This document shows positions 1 through 6,578 of a DNA stretch of 25,298 nt, in pieces (position 1 is the first letter of the stretch; every line of letters starts with the position of its first letter). The notes under the pieces were generated by a model. The model made no database searches, was not told the origin of the DNA, and saw nothing but the letters and a program-made list of their open reading frames with translations. Both the position numbers and the translations under genes were made by a program. Source of the DNA: a virus; IMG/VR virus record IMGVR_UViG_3300047409_000787, positions 1 through 25,298 of that record. The stretch is one strand, 5' to 3'.

Positions 1-3
1 CGA

Positions 4-30
4 GACGGGGCGTCCATGTGGCGCCCCGTC
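4..30 (+). terminator. GC-rich hairpin at window start
   Basis: A perfect 9-bp inverted repeat (GACGGGGCG at 4-12, CGCCCCGTC at 22-30) encloses a 9-nt loop. No T-tract follows, so it is not a canonical intrinsic terminator. GC-rich actinobacterial hairpins without T-tracts can still terminate. It probably closes a transcript that ends before the window. Confidence 0.4.
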
Positions 31-42
31 GTCATGCTCGGG

Positions 43-87
43 TAGCATCGTGTGTCGGGGAGTGGCGGCGGCCGACCTAGCCGCCGC
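43..87 (+). promoter_or_regulatory. Possible promoter and structured short transcript
   Basis: TAGCAT at 43-48 fits the TANNNT -10 pattern used elsewhere in the window. Downstream lies a perfect 8-bp hairpin (GCGGCGGC at 65-72, GCCGCCGC at 80-87). No convincing coding sequence follows before the next start at 171, so this may be a short structured RNA or an upstream leader. A GTG-started frame from position 50 or 62 exists but has no protein-like features. Nothing else was recognised in 1-158. Confidence 0.25.
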
Positions 88-158
88 TGGGCCGCGCCGG
101 TCGTCGCTCCCCCTCTGCATCTGTCGGACGGTCAGAAACCGGCACTTTCCAGGGGGTC

Positions 159-164
159 TATGCT
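159..164 (+). promoter_or_regulatory. -10 box for a leaderless start
   Basis: TATGCT lies 6 nt upstream of the GTG at 171, so transcription would begin at or next to the start codon. No Shine-Dalgarno sequence is suitably placed. The same spacing recurs at 6124, 7842, 8123 and 22756, which strengthens the call. Confidence 0.5.
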
Positions 165-170
165 TGCGTC

Positions 171-404
171 GTGAGCCGCGAACAAGACTCCCTGTTCCTG
201 CGGTTCGTGCGCGGGATGGTGCTGCTGCTGCTGCTGTACGGAGTCGGGATGATGGTCGTGGCGCTGGTCGGCGACAAGGTGATCGCGTCGCGGATGATCA
301 GCGGGTTCGGCACGATGTTCGCGGGCGTGCTCGGGCTGGGGTCGGGCTATCTGCTAGGACGCGCGGGCGGAAAGTCACCCGAAGCTGGGCCGAAGGGCGA
401 GTGA
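171..404 (+). CDS. Small two-helix membrane protein
   Basis: This is a 77-residue protein of unknown function. After a charged N-terminus (SREQDSLFLRFVRG) comes a hydrophobic segment at about residues 16-34 rich in Leu, Met and Val. A second weaker, Gly-rich hydrophobic segment lies at about 43-63. The tail is polar and charged (GRAGGKSPEAGPKGE). This fits a small inner-membrane protein with a hairpin of two helices. Holin-like or membrane-accessory roles are possible, but no lysis gene lies beside it. The GTG at 171 was chosen because a TATGCT -10 box sits 6 nt upstream, implying a leaderless mRNA. The gene stands alone, with a strong hairpin after it and a new promoter before the next gene. 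Confidence 0.65.
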   Translation: MSREQDSLFLRFVRGMVLLLLLYGVGMMVVALVGDKVIASRMISGFGTMFAGVLGLGSGYLLGRAGGKSPEAGPKGE

Positions 405-458
405 CCCGGGCGCAAACCGGGTATCCTCGCAACACGTTCCTACGCACCTCCCGACCAT

Positions 459-483
459 GCCCGCCCCATGCCGTGGGGCGGGC
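459..483 (+). terminator. Strong GC hairpin downstream of the membrane protein gene
   Basis: A perfect 9-bp stem (GCCCGCCCC at 459-467, GGGGCGGGC at 475-483) with a 7-nt loop lies between the membrane-protein gene and the promoter of the helicase gene. There is no T-tract. Its position between two transcription units supports a terminator or insulator role. Confidence 0.5.
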
Positions 484-501
484 AGTCAGGGCCGCTAGAT
501 A

Positions 502-521
502 CACGCAAAGTGTGCTATGGT
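502..521 (+). promoter_or_regulatory. Palindrome/-10 promoter element, copy 1
   Basis: CACGC-AAA-GTGTG (502-514) is a near-palindrome with one mismatch. It is followed after one C by TATGGT (516-521), a TANNNT -10 box with TG one base upstream (extended -10). The same arrangement recurs at 6682, 22729, 23562 and 24266. The palindrome occupies the spacer upstream of the -10, so a bound dimeric repressor or activator would control initiation directly. No clear -35 was seen. Confidence 0.6.
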
Positions 522-527
522 TCGTGT

Positions 528-548
528 GCGGGAAGACCCGCGGAAAGG
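528..548 (+). promoter_or_regulatory. Leader hairpin plus GGAAAGG ribosome binding site, copy 1
   Basis: GCGGG (528-532), loop AAGA and CCCGC (537-541) form a hairpin directly abutting GGAAAGG (542-548), which lies 12 nt upstream of the helicase ATG at 561. The same hairpin/RBS unit occurs at 23588, 24292 and 25057. The element lies downstream of the -10 box and so is transcribed. It probably stabilises the mRNA or presents the ribosome binding site. Confidence 0.6.
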
Positions 549-560
549 ACGGGTGCTGAG

Positions 561-2954
561 ATGGCGACGAAGACGGAACCGACTCTCGTAGGGGCGGCGC
601 AGGCGCTTGCAGCACGCGACGGCGACTTCGCGACGGCGCTCAACGGGCAGGGGTTCAACAAGGCCGACACGTACATCGGGCAGGCGCTCGCGGCGACCGA
701 TCAGGCGACGTGGGGCGCGGAGGTCGAGTACGGCGCGTGGGTGATGCTGCGGAAGTACCGCGGGCAGCTTGCTGGCTACGGCATCGACTTCGACGCGATC
801 CCGGTGCCGCAGGTGCCGCTGGCGTCCGATGAGGCGCGGGGTGCTGCGCGCGAGTTCGCGTACACGTACCGGGTGCACAAGCGCGCGGCGGAGCGGCGGA
901 CGGCGAATCAGCCGCGGATCGTGATGAGCGGCGACGACTTCGATGTCCGGTTCCCGTACGACGACGAGATGGTGGCGGGCATCCGCGAGGTGCCGAAGGA
1001 CGCGCGGGCGTGGGACCGCGACTTGCGCCGGTGGATCGTTCGCCCGGCGGGCGCGGCGGTGCTGGCGGTGTGGGCGGAGCGGTTCGGCGCGGCCATGAGC
1101 GAGGGTGCTCGGCACGCGCTGGCGGCGTTCGCGGAGTGGGCTGAGGCGGAGGCTGCGAAGCCGCCGTGCCGGGTCGAGCTTGACGGCGACAAGGCGCTGG
1201 TGTTCTTCCCGTACGCGGCGGACATCGTGGCGATCATGCGGACGATCACGGGCGCGACGTTCAACCGCGGCGCGACCCGCTGGGAGGTGCCGCTGGCGCG
1301 AGCGCGGAAGCTGGTCGAACTGGAGTCGAAGGGCTTCGTGGTGGCGTCCGAGTTGGTCGCTGCGGTGGAGGCTGCGGACGCGGTGCGCGGCGCGAAGGTG
1401 GACGCCAGCCGGGCACTTGACGCCGACCTAGACATCGCGGGCATCCGCGAGGGGCTGGCGCTGCATCCGTTCCAGAAGGCGGGCATTCGCTACCTGCTGG
1501 AGCACGCGGACGGGCGCGGGATCATCGGCGACGAGATGGGTCTGGGCAAGACGCCGCAGACGATGCTGGCGGTGCAGGCGGCGGACGCCTTCCCGGCGCT
1601 GATCGTGGTGCCGAACCTGGTCAAGATCAACTGGCTGCGCGAGCTTGACTTGTGGCTGCCGGGCCGGTCGATCACGCTGCTCGACTCGAAGGGCGAGGTG
1701 AAGGCGGGCAGCTTCCGGAAGCACGCGCTGGCGGGCGGTGGGCGCCGGACGATCACGCTGAACGACACGACGGCCGACTTCATGGTCGTGAACTACGACA
1801 TCCTGAAGAAGGTGCTGCCGCGGTTCACGGGCACGAAGCTGGGCGCCGTCATCTACGACGAGGCGCACTACCTGAAGAACCCGAAGGCACAGCGCACCAT
1901 CGCCGCGGGGAGCTTCGCGCGGCTCGCGAAGCTGCGGCTGATGGCGACCGGCACGGCGATCCTGAACCGGCCGATTGAGCTTCTGTCGCCGCTCACGATC
2001 CTGGGCCGGATCGGCGAGCTTGGCGGCAGCGGGTACTACCAGCGGCGCTACTGCGACGGTCACGTGGACGGGCTTGGGCACTGGGACGTGTCGGGCGCGT
2101 CGCACCTGGACGAGTTGAACGAGCGGCTGCGCGAGGTGTGCTACGTGCGGCGCGACAAGCGCGACGTGCTGACGGAGCTTCCGCCGGTGCAGCGCCAGTC
2201 GGTGCTGCTGCCGATCACGAACCGGGCTGAGTATCGCCGGGCGGAGAAGGACGTGGTGGAGTGGGCGCGGACGCAGGCGGCCGCGGACTCCGAGTTCCGG
2301 GCGACCCTGACCGGGCTGTCGAAGGCCGAGCGCGAGGCGGCGGTGAAGAAGCACGCCGACGAGGTGGGCAAGCGGGCCGAGTCGGCGGAGGCGCTGCGCC
2401 GGATGACTGCGCTGCGGCGGCTGACCGGCGAGGGCAAGATCGAGGCGGTCAAAGAGTGGGCAGCGGAGTTCGTCGAGCAGGGCGAGAAGCTGATCCTGTT
2501 CACCTGGCACGTGGACGTGCAGCGGGCGCTGCTGGATGCCTTCCCGACGGCCGCGCGGGTGCTGGCCGACGACGCGCCGCAGGTGCGCGACGAGCAGGTG
2601 CGCCGGTTCCAGGAGGACGCGAGCGTGCCGCTCATCGTCATCTCGCTGAGTGTCGGCGGTGTCGGTCTGACGATCACCGCGGCGCATCACGTCGCGTTCG
2701 TCGAGCTTCCCTGGCGGCCGGGTGACGTGGATCAGGCCGAGGGGCGTGCCTACGGACGGTTGAACGATGCGCACGGCATCTCCAGCTACTACCTGCTGGG
2801 CGAGGACACGTTCGACCTGGACATGGCGGACCTGATCGACGCGAAGCGGGCGGTGACCGACGCGGTGAACTCGGGCACCATCGGCGCGAGCGGCGAGTCG
2901 ATCATGGCGAGCCTGGTGGCGCGGATGGCCGAGCGGCAGGCGGAGGCGGCATGA
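561..2954 (+). CDS. SNF2/SMARCAL1-like DNA helicase with two HARP-like repeats
   Basis: This is a 797-residue superfamily 2 ATP-dependent DNA translocase. Residues 1-120 form an N-terminal region with a GFNKADTYIG motif of the kind seen in phage DNA-metabolism proteins. Two HARP-like repeats follow at about 122-185 and 203-263, each with a hydrophobic strand and a W-[IE]-V-[RP] end (RRWIVRP, TRWEVPL). The helicase core has Walker A GDEMGLGKT at about 322-330, DEAH at about 433 (IYDEAHYLKNP), motif III ATGTAILNRP at about 463, and motifs V/VI near 696-737 (GGVGLT, QAEGRAYGRLN). HARP domains in eukaryotic SMARCAL1 bind forked DNA and drive strand annealing. A fork-remodelling or replication role is therefore inferred. 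The ATG at 561 was preferred over an upstream start at 468 because it follows the leader hairpin and GGAAAGG. The end overlaps the next gene by ATGA. Confidence 0.92.
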   Translation: MATKTEPTLVGAAQALAARDGDFATALNGQGFNKADTYIGQALAATDQATWGAEVEYGAWVMLRKYRGQLAGYGIDFDAIPVPQVPLASDEARGAAREFAYTYRVHKRAAERRTANQPRIVMSGDDFDVRFPYDDEMVAGIREVPKDARAWDRDLRRWIVRPAGAAVLAVWAERFGAAMSEGARHALAAFAEWAEAEAAKPPCRVELDGDKALVFFPYAADIVAIMRTITGATFNRGATRWEVPLARARKLVELESKGFVVASELVAAVEAADAVRGAKVDASRALDADLDIAGIREGLALHPFQKAGIRYLLEHADGRGIIGDEMGLGKTPQTMLAVQAADAFPALIVVPNLVKINWLRELDLWLPGRSITLLDSKGEVKAGSFRKHALAGGGRRTITLNDTTADFMVVNYDILKKVLPRFTGTKLGAVIYDEAHYLKNPKAQRTIAAGSFARLAKLRLMATGTAILNRPIELLSPLTILGRIGELGGSGYYQRRYCDGHVDGLGHWDVSGASHLDELNERLREVCYVRRDKRDVLTELPPVQRQSVLLPITNRAEYRRAEKDVVEWARTQAAADSEFRATLTGLSKAEREAAVKKHADEVGKRAESAEALRRMTALRRLTGEGKIEAVKEWAAEFVEQGEKLILFTWHVDVQRALLDAFPTAARVLADDAPQVRDEQVRRFQEDASVPLIVISLSVGGVGLTITAAHHVAFVELPWRPGDVDQAEGRAYGRLNDAHGISSYYLLGEDTFDLDMADLIDAKRAVTDAVNSGTIGASGESIMASLVARMAERQAEAA

Positions 2955-3166
2955 GTCGCGCCCGGTACACGGACGCGCTGTCGTTCTCGTGCCCGACGTG
3001 CCATGCGCGGGTCGGCGAATACTGCTCGATTGGCTGCGAGGACAAGCGGGCGGACAAGGTGCACGCGCGGCGGGCGGCGCTGGTGCCTGCGCGGTCGCGG
3101 CCGAACGACGTGAAGTCGGTGTACGCGGTGGCGACGGCGGTCGAGTCGAACCGGCGGCGGCACTGA
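2951..3166 (+). CDS. Zinc-finger mini-protein (C-x2-C-x7-C-x12-H)
   Basis: This 71-residue protein has Cys14, Cys17, Cys25 and His38 in a C-x2-C-x7-C-x12-H arrangement (CPTCHARVGEYC...HARR), with a further Cys29. The rest is basic. This type of tiny CPxC finger is frequent in actinobacterial phages and presumably binds zinc and perhaps nucleic acid. The role is not known. It starts inside the helicase stop codon (ATGA overlap), so it is translationally coupled and should be made together with the helicase. The protein encoded at 3672-3851 has exactly the same ligand spacing and the same HAR motif, so the two are probably paralogues. Confidence 0.8.
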   Translation: MSRARYTDALSFSCPTCHARVGEYCSIGCEDKRADKVHARRAALVPARSRPNDVKSVYAVATAVESNRRRH

Positions 3167-3672
3167 TGCGGGTCGGGCTGTCCGGCATCGAGATGCGGTA
3201 CGTGGCGTACGTCGGCGTGCTGCGCCAGCAGGCGGCGGTCGAGAAGGGCCGCCCTGAGCCGTACGGCGCGCCGCCGCGCGATCCGACCGAGAACCACGCT
3301 CTGGGCGCCGCGGCGGAGTACGTCGTCTCGCGGACGCTCGGGCGGCACTGGTACGCGGTGCTGGAGCGCGTGACCGGCGCGCCGGACGTGTTCCCGAACA
3401 TCCACGTGCGGAGCACGACCTACGCGAACGGACGGCTGATCCTGCACGACACCGCCCGCGATCCGGAAGACGGGACGTTCGTGCTCGTGACGGGCACCCC
3501 GCCGACGCTGACGATGGTCGGCTGGATTCACGGCGCCAACGGCAAGCAGACGCGGTGGTGGGGTGATCCGGCGAGGAAGGGCCGACCGGCGTTCTTCGTC
3601 CCGCAGGCTGCGCTTCGGCCGATGTCGGAGTTGCTGCCGGGTGCGGCGTTCGTGCCTGGGAATCGGTTCTGA
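3166..3672 (+). CDS. Conserved phage protein, PD-(D/E)XK nuclease-like (tentative)
   Basis: This 168-residue protein starts at an ATG sharing one base with the previous stop (TGATG), so it is coupled. A long in-frame extension upstream to 2989 is rejected because it overlaps the zinc-finger gene entirely. Visible features are GAAAEYVVSRTLG at about 47-59, then DVFPNIHVRST at about 75-85, a LILHD strand, FVLVTG, a WIHG turn and AFFVPQAALRP near the end. The order conserved Glu, Asp, then a strand ending in a basic residue is compatible with a PD-(D/E)XK nuclease fold. The expected lysine is replaced by Arg in HVRST, so catalysis is uncertain. Similar unnamed proteins are common in phages. The helicase neighbourhood fits a DNA-processing role. 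Confidence 0.75.
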   Translation: MRVGLSGIEMRYVAYVGVLRQQAAVEKGRPEPYGAPPRDPTENHALGAAAEYVVSRTLGRHWYAVLERVTGAPDVFPNIHVRSTTYANGRLILHDTARDPEDGTFVLVTGTPPTLTMVGWIHGANGKQTRWWGDPARKGRPAFFVPQAALRPMSELLPGAAFVPGNRF

Positions 3673-3851
3673 TGGACGAGAAGACGGCGGAGTTCGCGGT
3701 CAAGGGCGCGGCGTGCCCGGTGTGTGGTGTTGCGAGCGGCGTGAAGTGCATCGGCCCGACGCGGCTGCTGATGGAGCAGCCGCACCACGCGCGCCTGAAG
3801 CTGGCGTCGGACATGGTGCAGGCGCGCAGGCGGCGGAGGCGGAAGTCGTGA
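3672..3851 (+). CDS. Second zinc-finger mini-protein, paralogue of the 2951 gene
   Basis: This gene encodes only 59 residues. Cys15, Cys18, Cys26 and His39 give C-x2-C-x7-C-x12-H, identical in spacing to the product of 2951-3166, and the motif again ends in HAR. The C-terminus is strongly basic (ARRRRRRKS), which favours nucleic-acid binding. It starts on TGATG with the previous stop and ends in GTGA shared with the next start, so it is fully embedded in the coupled operon. Function is unknown. Confidence 0.78.
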   Translation: MDEKTAEFAVKGAACPVCGVASGVKCIGPTRLLMEQPHHARLKLASDMVQARRRRRRKS

Positions 3852-4225
3852 CCTGCGGCGCGCGGTCCCGGCGAGGCGCCGTGTGCGCGCGCGAGCGTGG
3901 GCACATCGGCTGTCACGAGGCGTTCGTGGAGGGCGACTCGCGGCGCTGGTGGGGCGACATGAAGCTGACGAAGCCGCAGCGGCGGCACCTGCTGGCGATG
4001 CTCGACAACCCGGACGGGCGGACGCCGTGGCGGGCTGAGTGGAAGTCGTTCGAGCGGCTGGAGGCGCTGGGCCTATGCCGGATCGAGCGCGTCCGTCACG
4101 AGTTCCATTTCGCTGCCCGAGGCGGCGGCTTCCACACGTATCGGTACGTGGCGACGCTGACGAATGACGGGCGCGACCTGGCGACCAGCCTACGGAAAGA
4201 CGCTGCCGCCTATCCTCCAGCGTAA
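3848..4225 (+). CDS. Zinc-binding plus winged-helix-like protein
   Basis: This is a 125-residue protein beginning at a GTG that overlaps the preceding stop (GTGA). The N-terminal part holds Cys3, Cys13, His19, Cys22 and His23 in the pattern CGARSRRGAVC-x4-GHIGCH, which looks like a phage zinc site. From about residue 38 (MKLTKPQRRHLLAML) the sequence resembles a winged helix: helices, a FERLEALGLCRIERV recognition-like segment, then strand and wing residues (GGFHTYRYVATLT). An internal ATG at 3959 could start the winged-helix part alone. No stop separates the parts, so the longer form is preferred. It is probably DNA-binding and possibly regulatory. It is the third zinc-type gene in under 1.3 kb. 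Confidence 0.7.
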   Translation: MTCGARSRRGAVCARERGHIGCHEAFVEGDSRRWWGDMKLTKPQRRHLLAMLDNPDGRTPWRAEWKSFERLEALGLCRIERVRHEFHFAARGGGFHTYRYVATLTNDGRDLATSLRKDAAAYPPA

Positions 4226-4232
4226 GGGAGGT
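4211..4232 (+). promoter_or_regulatory. Promoter and ribosome binding site of the collagen-like gene
   Basis: TATCCT (4211-4216) fits the TANNNT -10 pattern. A strong Shine-Dalgarno GGGAGGT (4226-4232) sits 5 nt before the ATG at 4238. The -10 lies inside the end of the upstream gene, so the collagen-like gene could be expressed separately from the helicase operon. Confidence 0.45.
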
Positions 4233-4237
4233 AGTAA

Positions 4238-5134
4238 ATGAAGGGATACGTGAGGTTCGCCCTGGGGGTCGTGGTGGCGATGTTCGCGCTGGCGGTGCCG
4301 TCGGCGGCGCTCGCCAACCCGGTGCCGGGGAATCCGCCACAGTCGCCGTGTGCGCATGGCAACCCGACGGACCTGTGCAGCCGGGTGGTGATCGTGGTCG
4401 AGCCGCCGGGCAAGAACTGTCCGAACGGCGGGATCAAGGTGGTCGTGGTCAACGGGATGCTGGACTCCGACCCGATGCGCAAGAAGCACGATCCGGTCGA
4501 TGAGACGTTCTTCGTGTGCAACGGCCTGAACGGGCAGCCTGGCCCGGCTGGTCCTCCCGGGCAGACGCCGGTGATCACGGTCGAGCCGCCGGGTGCGAAC
4601 TGTCCGGCTGGCGGCGTGAAGATTTTCCTGGCTGGAACGCCGCCCACTCCGGATCAGACGTTCTTTGTCTGCAACGGCGTGGCTGGCCCGGCTGGTCCCC
4701 CTGGCCCGGCTGGTCCCCCTGGCCCGGCTGGTCCCCCTGGCCCGGTTGGCCCCCCTGGGCCGACTGGTCCTGCTGGCCCGGCCGGTCCTCCCGGTGGCAC
4801 TCCGGCGACGGGCATCTGCGTCTCGCATCGAGTCGCGTCGTGGCACATCGTCGTGCGGAAGAACGTTCGGGTGAGCCGCGTGCGGACGACGTTCAACGGC
4901 AGGACTGCCGCGAACCGGCGCTCCCGGACGGGGAACGGCCGGTTGCAGTTCCATGTCCGGATTGACCTGCGCGGGAAGCAGTCGGGCGTGTACGTGGCCC
5001 GCATCCGCTACCGGTTCCGGCGGGTCGGTCAGGCGCACACGGTGAAGCGGACGAAGGTGCACTACTATCGCGTCGGCTGCCCGGGCCAGTTCGGCCCCGG
5101 TGGTCTGAACCAGTTCGAGGTGACCGTCCTGTAG
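4238..5134 (+). CDS. Secreted collagen-like protein
   Basis: This 298-residue protein starts with a signal peptide (about residues 1-27: basic MKGYVR, hydrophobic core, cleavage near ALA-NP). Next come two related segments at about 49-91 and 109-148, each running from VEPPG-x-NCP through GG-[IV]-K to FFVCNG, like repeats that precede collagen regions in other bacterial proteins. A short collagen region of Gly-X-Y triplets (GPPGPAG) spans about 149-187. The C-terminal domain (about 188-298) contains [13 protein letters not shown] and HYYRVGC, resembling C-termini of secreted proteins in Solirubrobacterales. It is probably exported and displayed or released as a trimer. It could be a lysogeny-expressed cargo gene altering the host surface. 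A phage fibre role is less likely given the signal peptide. It has its own promoter and strong RBS. Confidence 0.8.
   Translation: MKGYVRFALGVVVAMFALAVPSAALANPVPGNPPQSPCAHGNPTDLCSRVVIVVEPPGKNCPNGGIKVVVVNGMLDSDPMRKKHDPVDETFFVCNGLNGQPGPAGPPGQTPVITVEPPGANCPAGGVKIFLAGTPPTPDQTFFVCNGVAGPAGPPGPAGPPGPAGPPGPVGPPGPTGPAGPAGPPGGTPATGICVSHRVASWHIVVRKNVRVSRVRTTFNGRTAANRRSRTGNGRLQFHVRIDLRGKQSGVYVARIRYRFRRVGQAHTVKRTKVHYYRVGCPGQFGPGGLNQFEVTVL
4681..4796 (+). repeat. Collagen-coding 18-bp tandem repeat
   Basis: The unit CTGGCCCGGCTGGTCCCC is repeated about three times exactly and then in diverged copies (Val and Thr variants), encoding GPAGPP. Such a tract is prone to length change by slippage or recombination, so the collagen stalk length may vary between related phages. 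Confidence 0.8.
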
Positions 5135-5152
5135 CCCCGGCGGAGGCCAGCC

Positions 5153-5458
5153 GTGTCCAACGACCTGACCGAGATGATGGAGCGGTTCCGGCGCGCGATG
5201 GAGCGGCTGGCCGATGCCGTGCGCAAGATCGCCGTGGCGGTGAAGCGCGCGGTCGAGCGACTGCTGCCCGAGCTACGACGGCTCGCGCACGCGCGTAGGC
5301 GGGCGCGTGAGCGCCGCCCGGTGGAGACAGGGATTCGCCACCGGGCGGCGGATCGCGTCGTGTCGTGTCGTGCTGGGGGCGCTGAGAGGGGCGGTGGCGT
5401 CCGACGCCGGGTGCGGATGGAGCCGCGGGCTGGGGTGTGCCGCGGCCGGGCTGCGTGA
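5153..5458 (+). CDS. Coiled-coil, arginine-rich protein
   Basis: This is a 101-residue protein of unknown function. Residues 1-50 form a predicted amphipathic helix or coiled coil with regular hydrophobic spacing (LTEMMERFRRAMERLADAV). The remainder is highly basic and low in complexity. The GTG at 5153 follows GGAGG (5142-5146) at good spacing. The stop shares a base with the next ATG (TGATG), supporting translation through this frame. An overlapping frame from a GTG at 5307 has similar third-position GC, so the C-terminal half of this call is less secure. Confidence 0.55.
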   Translation: MSNDLTEMMERFRRAMERLADAVRKIAVAVKRAVERLLPELRRLAHARRRARERRPVETGIRHRAADRVVSCRAGGAERGGGVRRRVRMEPRAGVCRGRAA

Positions 5459-5727
5459 TGGCGCCGGTCAATCAGTGCTCGAAGTGCGGCGCGCCGGTGA
5501 AGTTCTACGCGACCGAGACGGGGTGGCAGGCCGCGCCGCCGCGGATGATGCCGCTGAACCCGGAGCCGGTGCCGGACGGGAACGTGATCATCCTGCCCGG
5601 GGTCGGCGCCCGGCCGCCGCTCGCGCACGTGCTGAAGAAGGGCGAGGCGGCACCGCCGGACGCGCTGCGGTACGTGACGCACTTTGCCGAGTGCCCGTTC
5701 GCTGCTGACTTCCGACGGCGGCGGTGA
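5458..5727 (+). CDS. Zinc-ribbon-like phage protein
   Basis: This is an 89-residue protein with an N-terminal CSKC (Cys7, Cys10) and a C-terminal HFAEC. Between them are MMPLNPEPVPDGNVIIL and a HVLKKGE segment. This layout (CxxC, PLxxEPxPDGNV, HFxxCP) is recognisable from many small actinobacterial phage proteins of unknown role. A zinc site formed by the N- and C-terminal Cys/His residues is inferred. It is coupled to the upstream gene (TGATG) and overlaps the downstream GTG start by GTGA. Confidence 0.75.
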   Translation: MAPVNQCSKCGAPVKFYATETGWQAAPPRMMPLNPEPVPDGNVIILPGVGARPPLAHVLKKGEAAPPDALRYVTHFAECPFAADFRRRR

Positions 5728-6113
5728 AGCGGTCCGGGCCGCCCGCTCGCAACACGCCGTTGAAGCGGTCGGCGATGAAGCGGGTGCGGGTGGAGCGGGA
5801 CTGGTCGGACGCGCTGGCGAAGTGCAAGGCGGAGGGTCGGTGTCGGGCGTGCAAGCGGAAGGGCAAGGTGGAGGCTGCGCACCTGATCGGCCGCGAGCAC
5901 GACGGGCCGCGCACGCTGGGCGACGAGACGCTGTGGGTGAACCCGGTGGACGTGGTGCCGCTGTGCGTGACGCATCACCGGTCGTATGACCGCCGGACGA
6001 TTGACCTGTTGCCGCATCTGACGGTGGAGGAGCAGGCGCGGGCGGTGTTCGTGGCGGGCGGGATTGCGGCGGCATGGCGACGGCTGACAGGCGACCGGGC
6101 GGCCGCCGTATAA
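5724..6113 (+). CDS. HNH endonuclease-like protein
   Basis: This is a 129-residue protein. The HNH signature is visible: CRAC at about 40-43, VEAAHLIGREHD at about 49-60 with the first catalytic His, an Asn in VNPVDVVPLC, then a Cys and the final His in CVTHHRSYD. The two Cys pairs would hold a structural zinc. The N-terminus is basic (KRSGPPARNTPLKRSAMKR), suiting DNA contact, and the C-terminus is helical. Phage HNH proteins nick or cut DNA in packaging, recombination or homing. No terminase is adjacent, so a recombination or free-standing endonuclease role is more likely. The GTG start overlaps the previous stop (GTGA). One copy of the decamer GTGTTGCGAG (minus strand) lies in its 5' end. 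Confidence 0.82.
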   Translation: MKRSGPPARNTPLKRSAMKRVRVERDWSDALAKCKAEGRCRACKRKGKVEAAHLIGREHDGPRTLGDETLWVNPVDVVPLCVTHHRSYDRRTIDLLPHLTVEEQARAVFVAGGIAAAWRRLTGDRAAAV

Positions 6114-6116
6114 GCT
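6109..6116 (+). promoter_or_regulatory. -10 box for a leaderless start at 6124
   Basis: TATAAGCT (6109-6116) contains TAAGCT ending 7 nt before the GTG at 6124, the spacing seen at other apparent leaderless starts here. It overlaps the stop of the HNH gene. Confidence 0.4.
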
Positions 6117-6123
6117 CGGATGA

Positions 6124-6495
6124 GTGATCCTCGACGTGCTCTTTCACTGGTCCCCGCGGGAGCGCCGGACGGGGATCACGCGGCTCGGGCTGGTGCCCGG
6201 GAAGCGGCCGACGGCGCCGGGCGGCGTGATGGCGGTGACGGACTGGGAGCAGATGATCTGCCTGGGTCCGACGCCGGTGCGAGCGTGGCGGCTGTCGGCG
6301 CAGGCGTTCGGTTCGCCGTACGGCTGGTGGGACCTGTGGGAGGTGTCGCTGGACGCGAAGGACGCCGTGCACCTGGTGCCGCAGTGGGGGCCGGTGCTGC
6401 GGGAGGTGCGTGTTGCGAACCGGATACCGAAGCGGCGTGTGGTGTGGGTGGCAGAGCGCGAGATGCCGCATCCGGCAGACGTGGCCGAGCGGTAG
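6124..6495 (+). CDS. Small ADP-ribosyltransferase-like protein (tentative)
   Basis: This is a 123-residue protein. The start LFHWSPRERRTGITRLGLV looks like the first strand and helix of ADP-ribosyltransferase-type folds (H-x-[ST] followed by a helix ending in GL). It continues with ICLGPTPVRAWRLS, WDLWEVSL, a hydrophobic strand before PQWGP, then REVRVANRI and VVWVAER, an alternation of short strands compatible with that fold. Similar small proteins occur in actinophages without assigned function. If active it would transfer ADP-ribose from NAD to a host target. The catalytic glutamate cannot be pinned down by eye. GTG 6124 was chosen over ATG 6120, which is in another, less protein-like frame. 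A hairpin-rich gap follows. Confidence 0.7.
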   Translation: MILDVLFHWSPRERRTGITRLGLVPGKRPTAPGGVMAVTDWEQMICLGPTPVRAWRLSAQAFGSPYGWWDLWEVSLDAKDAVHLVPQWGPVLREVRVANRIPKRRVVWVAEREMPHPADVAER

Positions 6496-6540
6496 TACCG
6501 TTCGACGGCTAGTAGGGACTCGCGGCCTGGACTCGCTGGG

Positions 6541-6563
6541 AATGGTCCGCGGGCGGGACCGTT
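6541..6563 (+). terminator. Hairpin downstream of the ADP-ribosyltransferase-like gene
   Basis: AATGGTCC (6541-6548) pairs with GGACCGTT (6556-6563), including one G-T pair, across a 7-nt loop. It is followed by a G-rich run, not T. It lies about 45 nt after the stop at 6495. It is a possible terminator. Confidence 0.35.
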
Positions 6564-6578
6564 GGGGGGTAGGCGGTC

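Noticed and set aside
50-559. A 169-codon frame covering the membrane protein and the helicase promoter
   Set aside because: It overlaps the better supported 171-404 gene, a terminator-like hairpin and the promoter/leader element, and its product is Arg/Ala-rich without features.
2989-3165. N-terminal extension of the nuclease-like protein
   Set aside because: It lies wholly within the zinc-finger gene in another frame. The ATG at 3166 gives the usual stop/start overlap and the conserved protein start.
1428-3416. A 662-codon open frame on the minus strand over the helicase
   Set aside because: Antisense shadow of the clear SNF2 helicase. The product is Arg/Gln-rich and has no recognisable domain.
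4681-4796. Possible CRISPR array in the short direct repeats
   Set aside because: The repeats are contiguous, in frame and encode Gly-X-Y triplets. There are no spacers.
5307-5708. An alternative 133-codon frame from a GTG at 5307
   Set aside because: It overlaps most of the zinc-ribbon gene at 5458-5727, which has clear conserved motifs. It may be real only in its first 50 codons, so it is not called.
6120-6512. A 130-codon frame from an ATG at 6120
   Set aside because: It overlaps the more protein-like 6124-6495 frame almost entirely and its product is a Gly/Ala/Arg-rich shadow.
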